64,000 bases of DNA from Bacillus sp. ISL-7 (GCF_018613065.1 NZ_JAGGQW010000044.1:11163-75162); one strand, 5' to 3'; positions 28,242 to 37,668 are shown, counted from the stretch's first letter. Numbers and translations are program-made. The notes: generated from the sequence alone by a model not told the origin.

Positions 28242-29339
28242 ATGAGTCAACTTAGCAAAGATTATAATGGGAATCTGAAAAATGGTTTAGAAAGTAAACT
28301 TTTTGAACCTATAAAAATGGGAGCATGGAATTTACGCTCTCGTACGGCGATGGCTCCTTTAACAAGATGTTTTGCTGATGATCAAACTGGCGTAGTTGGA
28401 GATGATGTGGTGGAATATTATCGAAAACGTGCTGCTGACGGAATCGGATTAATTATTTCAGAAGGAACAGTAATTAGTCCTAGAGGAAAAGGCTATCCTG
28501 GAATTCCTGGAATTTATTCTGAGGAACAAATTAAAGGGTGGAAAAAAGTAACTGATGCTGTGCATAAAGAAGGCGGTACGATGATTGCACAAATTTGGCA
28601 TGTAGGACGCTTATCACATCATGAACTTGCAGGTAACTTGCCACCTCAAGCCCCATCGGCCATTCCTGCTGAAGGATTAGTATCTCGTTTTCGTAAGCCA
28701 TATGATATCCCTGAAGAGATGACAATTGCGAATATAAGGGAAGTTGTAAGTCAATATGCGCAGGCGGCAAAAAATACAATCGAAGCTGGATTTGATGGGG
28801 TAGAAATTCATGCTGCACACGGATATTTAATCGATCAATTTAATTCAGAAATAACGAATCATCGCACTGATCAATATGGAGGTAATCTGGCACAAAGATT
28901 AACATTCATGAAAGAAGTAATAAGAGCAGTTATAGATGCCATTGGTACTGAGAGAACGATGATTCGATTTTCTGCTCATAAAGCTGATGTTCCAAACTAT
29001 ATGTGGGAAGATCCAGAAACGGCCATTCGTACATTTGTTGAAGCATTTAATGAAGTTGGCGCTACTTTACTACATCCATCAATCATGCAATTTAATAGAG
29101 TTCTTGCTGATGGAAAAACAATGCATCAATTAGTACGCAAATATTGGGACGGACTGATTGTTGGGGTAGGCAGTCTAGATCCGGAAATGGCTGAACAAGC
29201 TTTAGAAGAAGGGACAATTGACGTTGCAGCATTTGGACGTCCATTAATTTCAAATCCCAACTTTCTTCATCGTTTGAAAAATGGTGAAGAATTAGAAGAA
29301 TACGATGCAAAGAAACATCTAAATATTTTAGTATAAATA
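28242..29339 (+). CDS. Old Yellow Enzyme-family NADPH/NADH:flavin oxidoreductase
   Basis: 365 residues from ATG 28242, spaced 8 bases from GGGGGAA (the upstream ATG 28227 overlaps it). FMN-dependent TIM barrel that reduces activated C=C bonds or nitro groups: LRSRTAMAPLTRCFAD near the start, substrate His pair in VEIHAAHGYLIDQFNSE (about residues 189 and 192), and the C-terminal phosphate-binding GVGSLDPEMAEQAL and VAAFGRPLISNPNF. Typical of NemA/YqiG-like xenobiotic reductases that are induced by electrophiles through a local repressor. Next to an exporter it suggests detoxification of a quinone, enone or nitro compound. Confidence 0.9.
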
Positions 29340-29405
29340 GTTAATCCATATGAAAATGGAAAAATAGAGGAAGCTTTTGATTGAGCTTCTTTTTATCAAT
29401 TTGGT

Positions 29406-29427
29406 ATTTCGGTATTTATAGAAATAT
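29406..29427 (+). promoter_or_regulatory. ArsR-type operator, site 3
   Basis: GGTATTTATAGAAATATT, one base different from site 2, placed 38 bases upstream of the MFS start. Third member of the same set. Confidence 0.6.
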
Positions 29428-29463
29428 TAAATTAATGTAAAAAAATGGAGAGGGAGATTATAC

Positions 29464-30654
29464 ATGTCAAATAACGGGAAGATTTATATTTTAGCAATGA
29501 TTAGTTTTTTAGTCGGTACATCCCAATATATCATTACAGGTATTTTAGATAAAATGGCAGATGCTTTAAGTATTTCTATTGAAGCTGCTGGTCAACTTAT
29601 TACCGTTTATTCGCTAGCTTATGCCATAGGTACACCTATTCTAATGGCATTATTGGCTAAAATGGAAAGACGTAGGTTACTTATTTATTCTTTGAGTTTC
29701 TTTATACTAGGGAATATACTCTCAGTAATCATGCCTGGTTATGGCTTGTTTATGATTGCTCGAATTATTATGGCTTTAAGTACAGGGGTAGCAGTTGTTA
29801 CTGTTTTAAGTTTAGCAGCAAAAATTGCACCTGCAGATAAAAAAGCAAGTTCAATTGCAACTGTTGTTATGGGATTTACAACTTCGTTAATAATTGGTGT
29901 ACCTATTGGTAGATTTATTACATCTGCTTATGGGTGGAAATTTGTCTTTCTTGGTGTTGCTCTTTTAGTGTTTATTGCAATATTTATCATTTTAAATTCA
30001 ATCCCACGAATAATGGGGGATGAACCAATTCCTTTAACTAAACAAATTGTAATGTTGAAAAGACCTAAAATTACTCTAGGTTTATCAATAACGTTCTTCT
30101 TAATGGCAGGATATGGAGTTGTATTTACTTATTTATCTCCTTATCTTATCAATACTGTTGGAATGAGTGATCACCTTTTAAGTATAGCTTTACTTGCTCT
30201 TGGAATCGCTAGCTTATTTGGATCTAAATTCGGAGGCTTCAGTGCAGATAGATGGGGTATAGTGATTACCTTAAAAAGTGGATTAGTACTTAATATTGTT
30301 TCGATGATCTTGCTTTCATTCGTATCAAATTCTTTAATCGCAGTTTTTATGATTCTTATCATTTGGTCATTTGCAGGGTGGTCTTCAGGTGCTACACAAC
30401 AATATAATTTAGCAACAATTCATCCAGAATCTTCTGATGTCTTACTAGGTCTGAATCAGTCAATGATGCAATTAGGATTCGCAGTTGGGGCAGGTCTAGG
30501 AGGGATAGTAGTAGGGCAATTATCAGTATCATCGATCACTTGGTTTGGAGCTTTAGGAGTTGTGTTTGCTCTAGTTACAACCTTTGGCTTATCACGTTTC
30601 TTGATTCGTGAAAATGTAGTTAATCAAAGTTTTAGAGCTCATAAAAGAGCGTAA
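29464..30654 (+). CDS. MFS drug/metabolite exporter (DHA1, AraJ/YdhP-like)
   Basis: 396 residues with 12 membrane helices, starting behind GGAGAGGGAG. The DHA1 branch is shown by LDKMADALSISIEAAGQLIT, the A-like motif LLAKMERRRLL and the motif C region GFTTSLIIGVPIGRFI. Third gene of the ArsR cassette; probably exports the compound, or its reduced product, handled by the Old Yellow Enzyme. Confidence 0.87.
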   Translation: MSNNGKIYILAMISFLVGTSQYIITGILDKMADALSISIEAAGQLITVYSLAYAIGTPILMALLAKMERRRLLIYSLSFFILGNILSVIMPGYGLFMIARIIMALSTGVAVVTVLSLAAKIAPADKKASSIATVVMGFTTSLIIGVPIGRFITSAYGWKFVFLGVALLVFIAIFIILNSIPRIMGDEPIPLTKQIVMLKRPKITLGLSITFFLMAGYGVVFTYLSPYLINTVGMSDHLLSIALLALGIASLFGSKFGGFSADRWGIVITLKSGLVLNIVSMILLSFVSNSLIAVFMILIIWSFAGWSSGATQQYNLATIHPESSDVLLGLNQSMMQLGFAVGAGLGGIVVGQLSVSSITWFGALGVVFALVTTFGLSRFLIRENVVNQSFRAHKRA

Positions 30655-30694
30655 TCTAATTTCGAATAAATGAACTTACTCCTGTACAAATATG

Positions 30695-30996
30695 TAAAAT
30701 CACTACTGGAGCGTTGTAACGTTCAATTGATCGGCATGGAAATATCAAGGAAAGGTTGAGTGATAAATCCGTATCTCATTATAAAGAAATATATAGGAGA
30801 ACTTGGGATGGATGCAAACGACTTTGCAGCACATAGTTTAAGAAGTGGATTATCAACAAGCGTAGCAATGATGGGAATGACAGAAATAGCAATTATGAAA
30901 CAAACAGGTCATAAAACTAGGGAAATGGTTGATCGATATGTTCAGGCTGGTCTACGTTATAAAAACAATGTAAGCAGCATTTTAAAAAACTTATAA
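30695..30996 (+). pseudogene. Tyrosine recombinase, 3' fragment (diverged copy of the gene at 31880)
   Basis: From about 30695 the DNA aligns with the last 300 bases of the intact recombinase at 31880-32827 (HSLRSGLSTSVAMMGMTEIAI, QTGHKTREMVDRYVQAGLRYK), with scattered differences and the frame intact only from the middle onward. The conserved HxxR, GH and Tyr residues are still present; the N-terminal two thirds are absent. The 3' flank (AGTGTGTTGGAGATTT) is shared with the intact copy too. Confidence 0.85.
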
Positions 30997-31061
30997 CTTC
31001 CAATTTTCAGTGTGTTGGAGATTTCGAAATTATCTTTTCTATTATGTACAACTACCCACCT

Positions 31062-31595
31062 AAATTGAAAGGCTTCTTGTTCAGCCTTTGGTTTGCGTCC
31101 ACGCTTTTTTGGTTCATGATTAGGCTTTTTCTCTTGTGGAGTAGAACGGTCTCTAGACTCAAAATGAGTCGCATCTATAGCCACAGCCTCATCACAAACA
31201 AACCCTTCTTGAATGGCTTGAAGAAGTAAAGAATTCTGAACCGATTCAAGGGCAGTAGAATCACTTAATTTAGAAGTAAGACGAGAAAAGGAAGCTTCGG
31301 ACGGAATTCGATCCGAAAATAGAAAGCCACAATCCAAACGAAACATAAAATCCTGAGTAAGGCGTTTAATTAGATCTTTAATTGTTGGTATTCTTTCAAG
31401 AATACGAGCTACCAGTGCATAAATCATGGCAGGATAATTAAGTTCTGTCGGTGCACCGTAAACTGACTTTTTATTAACTGCAAATAATAATGGTTCCATG
31501 TGAAGAGTTGAAAAAACTGCCTCAAAACGTTTAGATGGTTCCAAATTATAAAAATCCTGCATGTCAAACAGGCTTCCTTGTCGTATAATAGACAT
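31062..31595 (-). pseudogene. IS1182-family transposase, N-terminal part (second copy)
   Basis: Starts at MSIIRQGSLFDMQDFYNL (31595) and is nearly identical to the copy at 9349-10705, but is cut at about codon 178 (QEAFQ), where the sequence switches to the 3' flank of the recombinase fragment. It retains the two bases missing in the first copy (ending RIPSEASFSRLTSKL), so it documents the original frame. Confidence 0.87.
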
Positions 31596-31879
31596 GGGAG
31601 TCAACCTCATTTCCATTCTTGTTTTTGTACGTTTGGTCACTACATTATACAAGAATTTGGGGAGGTACTCCTTTTTTCATGCCCTGAAACGCTTGGGGGA
31701 CAAGGGATTGGAATTATGAAATTTATTCAAATGTTAACATTTTAGACTGGTTCACTGCTAACTTGTGAATTTAAATCATGGATTTTCACTCTATTTTGTT
31801 TACGAAAATGCTAAGTTCCGATAATATATAGTTATCGGAACTTAAAACCGGAAAAAACAGCCGTTAAGGAGGTTCGATT

Positions 31880-32827
31880 ATGTTAACTGAAAGTGGGAAA
31901 TTTCTTCAGATTGACAAAGAAAAACTGGAAAAAATTAAATTCTACATACAAAACTCTAAAAGTAAGAACACCCAGAGAAGTTACGCGTCGGACTGGAAGC
32001 ATTTCACAGAGTGGTGTGAGTTGAATGGGCGAGATCCTCTTCCGGCATCTGCTGGCACGCTTTGCCTTTATTTATCGGAATTGGCAACGACACATAAATA
32101 TTCGACCATACGAAGACGAGTTTCTTCTATTAATATGGCGCATAAATTCAAACATCATCTTCCACCTTCCAAGGAAGTTGAGGTTCAAGCCTTATTGGAA
32201 GGAATTAAAAGAGAGATCGGTACTCGGCAAGAACCGAAAAAGGCGTTGATGCTACAGGTCCTTCCGGCCTTAATCGATAAGATTGACACATCGACTCTTA
32301 TTGGAATACGAGATAAAACTATTCTTTTATTAGGTTTTGCCCTGGCAAGCCGACGTTCAGAATTGGTATCTATTAATATAGAAGATTTAGAAATCAACGA
32401 CCTTGGGATGGACGTAAGAGTTCGCGAAACTAAAACGAAAAATGATGATTTTATAAAAGGCGTTGTTTATACGTACAATGAATATTGTCCAGTTAAAGCA
32501 ACTAAAGAATGGATTAAAATAAGTAAAATCAATACAGGAGCGTTATTTCGTTCCATTGATCGACATGGAAATATCAAGGAACGGTTGAGTGATAAATCCG
32601 TAGCACTAATCATAAAGAAATATATCGGGGAACTTGGGATGGATGAAAATGATTTTGCAGCACATAGTTTGAGAAGCGGACTGTCGACAAGTGCTGCTAT
32701 GATGGGCATGACGGAAATTGCGATTATGAAACAAACTGGACATAAAACTAGGGAAATGGTTGATCGCTACGTTCAGGCAGGTCTACGATATAAAAATAAC
32801 GCCAGTAGCATTTTGAAAAATTTATAA
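31880..32827 (+). CDS. Tyrosine-type site-specific recombinase
   Basis: 315 residues with ATG behind AAGGAGGTTCG. N-terminal SAM-like core-binding domain (about 20-110; SKNTQRSYASDWKHFTEWC) and a C-terminal catalytic domain with Arg in LASRRSELVSI (about 157), HSLRSG (about 262-266), TGHKTREM and the nucleophile in DRYVQ (about 296). All catalytic residues are intact. Probably mobilises an unidentified element nearby; it does not belong to the tRNA-linked integrase pair. Confidence 0.92.
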   Translation: MLTESGKFLQIDKEKLEKIKFYIQNSKSKNTQRSYASDWKHFTEWCELNGRDPLPASAGTLCLYLSELATTHKYSTIRRRVSSINMAHKFKHHLPPSKEVEVQALLEGIKREIGTRQEPKKALMLQVLPALIDKIDTSTLIGIRDKTILLLGFALASRRSELVSINIEDLEINDLGMDVRVRETKTKNDDFIKGVVYTYNEYCPVKATKEWIKISKINTGALFRSIDRHGNIKERLSDKSVALIIKKYIGELGMDENDFAAHSLRSGLSTSAAMMGMTEIAIMKQTGHKTREMVDRYVQAGLRYKNNASSILKNL

Positions 32828-33276
32828 TTTACAATTTTTAGTGTGTTGGAGATTTACATTTAAACGAAATTATCTTTTCTTTTATGTACAACAACCCACA
32901 TAATTTCGTTACATGCTAATTATTAGAAAATTAATGCAATTGGAATTAGTGGAAGGAAAATGGCAAGTTTCATAACCAATCAATTTAGGAAAAAAGAGGT
33001 ATCTGTTCCCGGGAAAATTGGTAGATTATTCGTTTATGCGGTGCTAGTAACATTCAATTTGTCACATTCTATAATCTCACCAAAAGCTATTATTAATGGT
33101 TTGTTTTAGGACTATGTTTATAAGTTTGTTGGGTCGATTAGAAAAACTTATGAGATAAAAGTAATTACTTGGGTTTTTCATGCACGCCTGTTTCTAATTT
33201 TTTTAGTTTACACATTTATTTACTGCGAAAGCTTTATCCCCAGTTCAAATCCGGGTATTGCCTTCGTTTGATAAAT
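32828..33276. other. Gap upstream of the tRNA
   Basis: No gene. At 33239-33266 the sequence CCCCAGTTCAAATCCGGGT looks like a T-arm (TTCAAAT loop) and could be a tRNA remnant, but no acceptor or anticodon arm can be built around it. Confidence 0.35.
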
Positions 33277-33359
33277 GCTGGTGTGGCGGAATTGGTCAGA
33301 CACGCACGACTCAAAATCGTGTTCCGTGAGGAGTATCGGTTCGACCCCGATCACCGGTA
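33277..33359 (+). tRNA. tRNA-Leu (anticodon CAA)
   Basis: Complete cloverleaf of a class II tRNA: acceptor GCTGGTG / CACCGGT with two G-U pairs and discriminator A; D-arm with GGTCAGAC; anticodon stem CACGA / TCGTG with loop CTCAAAA, hence anticodon CAA; long variable arm TTCC GTGA GGAG; T-arm ATCGG-TTCGACC-CCGAT. CCA is not encoded. Its 3' part is repeated at 54797-54853, making it the likely attachment site of the island. Confidence 0.95.
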
Positions 33360-33360
33360 T
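33304..33360 (+). repeat. Attachment site attL (57-bp direct repeat, copy 1)
   Basis: Identical over 57 bases to 54797-54853; covers the tRNA from the anticodon stem to the 3' end plus one base. tRNA 3' ends are the classical integration target of tyrosine recombinases, and an integrase gene follows 157 bases downstream. Confidence 0.88.
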
Positions 33361-33411
33361 CAATTTGTTTACGAAAGAAAAACGAGAATGCTCGTCATAT
33401 CAACGTTTTAA

Positions 33412-33441
33412 GTGTTCCTGCTACGGTAGGGACGCTTTTTT
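33412..33441 (+). terminator. Terminator downstream of tRNA-Leu
   Basis: 8-bp stem GTGTTCCT / AGGGACGC (two G-U pairs), loop GCTACGGT, then T6. Confidence 0.7.
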
Positions 33442-33517
33442 CGTTGCCCTAAAAACCGTCTACGAATAAGTTCAAATCTGACGCACCTGTTAATACGCAG
33501 TGGAGGTCGAAGGATCG

Positions 33518-34513
33518 ATGAGCAGGAGAAAAAACGAGTTAAATCCACGGGAAATACGGATTATGGAAACAAAGGTGAAGACTTACGTAGAGTCGTTTGC
33601 CGCTGCATTGGATTTATTTCTAAAAGACTGTGAGGTACGTAATTTACGTCCACATACCATTCGTTACTATCAAAATGAAATCCACGCATGATTGAATCAA
33701 CTAAGGGAGCAAGGGATTAACGTTGAAACGTTGTCGCCCGTACTTGTTACACAGGAACATATAAAAGAAAATGTAATTGCATATATGCGTCATCAAAAGG
33801 GTTTACGAATAGTGACGATTAATACACGATTACGAGCATTACGGGCGTTCTTTAACTACTTGCATAAGGCAAAGCACATACCTCAAAATCCATTTGAAGA
33901 CATCACTTTGTTAAAAGATAGAAAGACAGTAATAGCTACATTTTCGAAGGAACAACTCAATAAACTATTTAAACAACCTGATTTAAAGACTTTTACTGGA
34001 GTACGTGATTACACGATACTAATGCTGTTACTGGAAACTGGTATACGTGCTAGCGAATTGGTAGGCATATCGATTGAGGACATTCTATGGGAAGATGATT
34101 TAATCATAATTAGACAATCTAAAAGTTATCGTCAACGACAAGTACCTATTACGAAACCTATGAGGCAACAACTGAAGAAGTATATCATTATACGAGGTAG
34201 TATTGAGACGAATGCTTTGTTTGTCACAGTCGATAGCAATCCGTTGTCTAAACGTGGCCTTCAGAATCAGATAAAGAAGTATGGAAATGAAGCTGGAATT
34301 AAAGGAGTTCGATGCAGTCCTCATACATTTCGTCATACGTTTGCCAAATTGTCGGTGCAGAACGGTGCGAACATATTTGAGTTGCAAGCAATCTTAGGAC
34401 ATACTTCGTTTGAGATAGTTAAGACATACGTTAACCTTTTCGGGAATGACGTAAGAGATCGGCATAGGGAATTTTCACCGTTAAGGATCTTGGATAACTT
34501 AATCAACCCTTGA
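33518..34513 (+). pseudogene. int: Island integrase 1 (tyrosine recombinase) with in-frame stop
   Basis: Starts at ATG 33518 (MSRRKNELNPREIR). After 57 codons a TGA (33689-33691) interrupts the frame inside the core-binding domain (RYYQNEIHA*), and the same frame continues to 34513 with all catalytic residues: Arg in LLETGIRASELVG, HTFRHTFAKL, LGHTSFE and Tyr in TYVNLF. Aligns along its whole length with integrase 2 at 54995. The stop could be a true nonsense mutation or a sequencing error; internal re-initiation would lack part of the DNA-binding domain. It lies next to attL as expected for the integrase of the 21.5-kb island. Confidence 0.88.
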
Positions 34514-34687
34514 CTGATAAAAGTAGAAATTTACGCTATACGAATAGGATTTGTCTTCAACTTATTTTCCGCCATTGGCATATGAATATGGTGCGTAGTA
34601 ACGTTCAAAAAACGAACTAGGACGTGCAGAATCAGCACAGCCCTCATTCACCGTTGAATTACGATTTTAGTAAGCCCGATAGCATTA

Positions 34688-34713
34688 CGTCACCTTAACG
34701 GGTGGCGTTTTTT
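34688..34713 (+). terminator. Terminator of integrase 1
   Basis: CGTCACC / GGTGGCG stem followed by T6. Integrase 2 has the same stem directly after its stop codon (55990). Confidence 0.8.
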
Positions 34714-34715
34714 CT

Positions 34716-34745
34716 TGTTAAACTAACGTAAGCAGTTTAGTGCAA
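34716..34745 (+). repeat. Dispersed palindromic repeat, variant copy i
   Basis: TTGTTAAACTAACGTAAGC followed by AGTTTAGTGCAA; same palindromic plan TTAAACTAACG..GCAGTTTAG as the other copies. Confidence 0.55.
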
Positions 34746-34867
34746 TAAAATGCTAATGGACAAGTTTTGATTAGTTTTTTTGTTGAGGAAAATATATTTT
34801 ATTCCCATAATGGGAAACTTATCTTTGAACGATAGATTAAAAACTAACGGTTAAAGGAGCAAATATT

Positions 34868-35353
34868 ATGTTTAAAAATAAAAAAATGGCATTCGCTTTA
34901 GGGATGCTAATCATTCCATGGCTATCTGTACCCTTTCTTGGAAAAAAATCATTTTTCAGGTTTTTACCTGTAGCAAGTTTTACTAATTTAATCATAAGTG
35001 TGTTCAGTGTCATTGCTAATAAGAGAAAATGGTGGATAAATAAAAATCCTCTTTCTCCTGGTTTGGTTGATTTTACATATATATTGGGTCCTTTTTTTGT
35101 AGCCACGCTATGGATATTTAAACTGACATACGGGAATTTTTTTAAATATTTCATTACAAATGCAGTATTGGATGTTATTTGTGCTTATCCTTTTGCGGAA
35201 GTATGGGAAAAAGTAGGAGTATTTAAATTTAAAAAATCAAGTCATACTATTTGGTATTTGTTTTGTATTTCTTTAGCAGTTATTATTTATGGGTTTCAGA
35301 AAATAGTGGAAAAGTCGATAAGGGAAACAAAAGGTCCTGAAGCAAAATTATAA
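34868..35353 (+). CDS. Integral membrane protein of unknown function
   Basis: 161 residues, four or five membrane helices (about 7-25, 32-50, 62-90, 95-112, 125-147) with a charged tail RETKGPEAKL. RBS AAAGGAGC. Loosely similar to other small Bacillus membrane proteins of the CBO0543 kind, but not enough for a name. Followed 41 bases later by another membrane protein, possibly the same transcript. Confidence 0.6.
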   Translation: MFKNKKMAFALGMLIIPWLSVPFLGKKSFFRFLPVASFTNLIISVFSVIANKRKWWINKNPLSPGLVDFTYILGPFFVATLWIFKLTYGNFFKYFITNAVLDVICAYPFAEVWEKVGVFKFKKSSHTIWYLFCISLAVIIYGFQKIVEKSIRETKGPEAKL

Positions 35354-35394
35354 GGTAAAGCATCATATATACCGATATTAAAGGTTGATAATTA

Positions 35395-35850
35395 ATGAAA
35401 AAGACAACTAAATTGGAAGCAATACTTTGGAGCGTTGCTTTTCCAGGTTTTGGACAGCTTTTAAATGGGCACCTTATTAAAGGAATTATGTTTATCGTTT
35501 TGGAATTCACCATTAATGTGAACAGTTTTTTTAACCAAGCTATTATGTTTAGTTTTCTTGGGAAAATAAAAGAAGCTGAAAGAGTGGTTGAACACCAATG
35601 GCTTATGTTTTACCCTTGTGTTTATATGTTTGCCATGTATGATGCTTATAAATTTGCGGAAGGGGAAAATCCTCGCTTATCGTTTATCCCATTTGCTTTT
35701 GGAGCCTATTTTGTAACAATAGGTCTTATGTACTCACCTAATAAGATTTTTGGCATACCATTTGGTCCAATTTGGCTTCCAATGATGTCTCTTATTCCAG
35801 GGTTAGGAATCGGATTTATCGTTCGTCATATTATGATGAAAATTGGTTGA
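35395..35850 (+). CDS. TM2-like membrane protein
   Basis: 151 residues. The N-terminal LWSVAFPGFGQLLNGHLIKGIMFIVLEF is the pattern of the many Firmicute proteins with a TM2-like FPGxGQxxNG..xKG element, followed by three further membrane segments. Function unknown. The start lies behind a weak GGTTGATAATTA site. Confidence 0.6.
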   Translation: MKKTTKLEAILWSVAFPGFGQLLNGHLIKGIMFIVLEFTINVNSFFNQAIMFSFLGKIKEAERVVEHQWLMFYPCVYMFAMYDAYKFAEGENPRLSFIPFAFGAYFVTIGLMYSPNKIFGIPFGPIWLPMMSLIPGLGIGFIVRHIMMKIG

Positions 35851-35990
35851 AAACACAAAGTTATAGTGAGAGACCTTCCTAAAAGGAGGGTAGGAATCTT
35901 TTTGCCAAAATTTTGACCCGAAATTACTGTATTTTTAGTATTATCTAATACTTAAGGTGCTCCGCAACAATATTTTATGATGAGGGTAAA

Positions 35991-36035
35991 GATTGTGAAA
36001 TAATATACTTAAACTATAGGGGGCTTTAATTGAAT
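35991..36035 (+). repeat. Dispersed palindromic repeat, copy c
   Basis: GATTGTGAAATAATATACTT then AAACTATAGGGGGCTTTAAT. A terminator-like hairpin AAAGAC...GTCTTT (36045-36069) with a long T run follows, as at copy a. Confidence 0.65.
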
Positions 36036-36077
36036 AAGAAAGTTAAAGACTGCTGAAAAAGTGGTCTTTTATTTTTT

Positions 36078-36107
36078 TTACAATTAGAACGTTTGTTCGT
36101 ATATAAT
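36078..36107 (+). promoter_or_regulatory. Promoter with LexA (SOS) box before yolD
   Basis: AGAACGTTTGTTCG (36086-36099) matches the Bacillus LexA box CGAAC-N4-GTTCG in 9 of 10 fixed positions and lies between a TTACAA -35 (36078-36083) and a TATAAT -10 (36102-36107). A LexA dimer here would block RNA polymerase, so the gene should be DNA-damage inducible. Confidence 0.75.
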
Positions 36108-36129
36108 AATTACGAAGGAGATGACCGAA

Positions 36130-36468
36130 ATGGCAGTACGTGATCGTGGTAAATTAAAATGGCAGCCTGCGTCCTTTTTACCGTTAGCGTTCGAGATGCA
36201 ACGTGAGATGTTTAAGGATCAGGAACGACAGGCTATGCCGATATTAGATGAATATCAAGTACAGGAATTTGATGATCGGATATGTTACGCAATGGAATCT
36301 AATAGCGCAGTACAGCTAACGGTATGGGATGACGGATTTACGCATGAGATTACTGGTCGAATTCATTACGTCGACCAGATAACAAAGCAGCTTCGGGTTA
36401 AGGTAAAGTCTGGAGATTTTGAAAGAATTGCATTCGAAGATGTAGTCGGAGTGGTTGTTATCAGTTAA
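36130..36468 (+). CDS. yolD: YolD-like protein
   Basis: 112 residues from ATG 36130; the nearer ATG 36121 touches the AAGGAG site and is too close. YolD family signature: DRGKLKWQPASFLPLAFEMQ near the start, then EFDDRICYAMESNSAVQLTVWDDGF and a beta-rich end with DQITKQLRVKV. In Bacillus, YolD proteins are SOS-induced and usually precede a Y-family polymerase (UvrX/YqjW), which is missing here. Their role is thought to be linked to that polymerase, but is not established. Confidence 0.87.
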   Translation: MAVRDRGKLKWQPASFLPLAFEMQREMFKDQERQAMPILDEYQVQEFDDRICYAMESNSAVQLTVWDDGFTHEITGRIHYVDQITKQLRVKVKSGDFERIAFEDVVGVVVIS

Positions 36469-36545
36469 TCAAATAAGTTCCCTTGAAATCATCTCAATAG
36501 TGTAAAATTAAGGATAAAATTAAAACACAATATGGAGGCAAATAA

Positions 36546-37379
36546 ATGGCTGAAGAAAGAGAACATAAAAATGCTCGTCGTGTTTGGTTAGTACCAGCTA
36601 ATCCAAATGAATATGACATAGCAAGTGCATTTATTCGTTATGAAACGTTAGACTGGAAACGCTCCGTTAATTATGAAAATGGAGATATTTTATTTATTTA
36701 CGTTTCAGGTAAAATCCAAAAGGTTCAATATAAAGTTGAAGTAATACAAGGGCTCGTACGAACTAATGATACTTATCATAATAAAACATTTTGGGTTGAT
36801 GAAAGTAAATTTGAGCAATCGAAAGAATGGAATTATACTCGTATTCGTTTAGTAGATGAGGTTGATACTACTGAATTAACACTTGCTAAATTAAGAGAAT
36901 ATGGTTTGAAGGGAAATATTCAAGGTCCCATGAAACTTACTGGGGAACTTAGGGATTATGTCATGTCGTTCTTTGAAAAGGATTTAACAGATGGTTATTA
37001 TCCAGAAGAAGTTCCTGAAACTTTAGAAGAAGGTATGCGCAAATCTGTAATGGTCAATATATATGAACGTAATCCTATTGCTCGGAAGCGATGTATGGAT
37101 CATTATGGGGTCAAATGTCAAATTTGTGATCTAAATTTTGAAGATACATTTGGAGAAGTAGGTAAAGATTTTATTCATGTTCATCACATAATACCACTAC
37201 ACGAAATTCAACAGGACTATATTGTAGATCCAATAAATGATCTAATCCCGGTTTGTCCGAACTGCCATGCGATGCTACATCGTAAGGAAAATGGCGTGTA
37301 TTTGATGATAGGACAATTAAAAGAACGAATTATAAGTAATAGAAAACCCGTACAGATTAATAGTTTAGTTAGTTCTTAA
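36546..37379 (+). CDS. EVE/PUA-like domain - HNH endonuclease (probable modification-dependent restriction enzyme)
   Basis: 277 residues. The N-terminal part (about 10-130; RRVWLVPANPNEYDIASAF, NYENGDILFIYVSGKIQKVQYKVEV) has the pattern of EVE/PUA-like domains, which bind modified bases. The C-terminal part (about 175-255) is an HNH nuclease with two zinc-type pairs (CQIC, CPNC), the core HVHHIIPLHEIQ, NDLIPVCPNCHAMLH. The combination is that of McrA-like type IV restriction enzymes that cut modified phage DNA (inference from domains). RBS ATGGAGGCAA. Single gene between yolD and a regulatory block. Confidence 0.82.
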   Translation: MAEEREHKNARRVWLVPANPNEYDIASAFIRYETLDWKRSVNYENGDILFIYVSGKIQKVQYKVEVIQGLVRTNDTYHNKTFWVDESKFEQSKEWNYTRIRLVDEVDTTELTLAKLREYGLKGNIQGPMKLTGELRDYVMSFFEKDLTDGYYPEEVPETLEEGMRKSVMVNIYERNPIARKRCMDHYGVKCQICDLNFEDTFGEVGKDFIHVHHIIPLHEIQQDYIVDPINDLIPVCPNCHAMLHRKENGVYLMIGQLKERIISNRKPVQINSLVSS

Positions 37380-37497
37380 CTGCCCCGAATAATTTCTTCT
37401 TAAAGGAGATTTGATGAACCAGCCAGAACTGTAAATGCTGATAAAGTGAAACAAAAGGGCCTAGGTATATTACCGGGGCTTTTCGTTTTGTATATCG

Positions 37498-37668
37498 CTA
37501 AATTTTAATTGCTGTTGTAGCTTTCAGTAACGCAGATTCTTCGGTATCACCCTGTCTTTTTACGGTCCTCTTCTGTTTGTAATCGGATATAATCACCTCA
37601 AACTTACCGTCTGTTCTTTTGTACGTTAAAACTGTTATTTTTCCTCTTTGTATAATTTTACCACTCAT
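37498..37668 (-). CDS. Small basic protein of unknown function
   Basis: A 56-codon frame below usual size limits: MSGKIIQRGKITVLTYKRTD ... FEVIISDYKQKRTVKRQGD ... LLKATTAIKI. Composition and alternating hydrophobic/charged pattern suggest a small beta-rich DNA- or RNA-binding protein. An AGGGTGAGG site lies upstream; the adjacent TTG just before the ATG would give better spacing. Predicted from coding pattern only. Confidence 0.4.
   Translation of the reverse strand: MSGKIIQRGKITVLTYKRTDGKFEVIISDYKQKRTVKRQGDTEESALLKATTAIKI

Larger units (their letters stand above)
34514..34867. other. Gap downstream of integrase 1
   Basis: No gene. Contains the integrase terminator (34688-34713), a palindromic repeat copy (34716-34745) and, at 34853, the GTTAAAGGAGC site of the next gene. 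Confidence 0.45.

Noticed and set aside
33239..33266. T-arm-like sequence just upstream of tRNA-Leu
   Set aside because: CCCCAGTTCAAATCCGGGT resembles a T-arm, but no acceptor, D or anticodon arm can be paired around it; at best a degraded tRNA.
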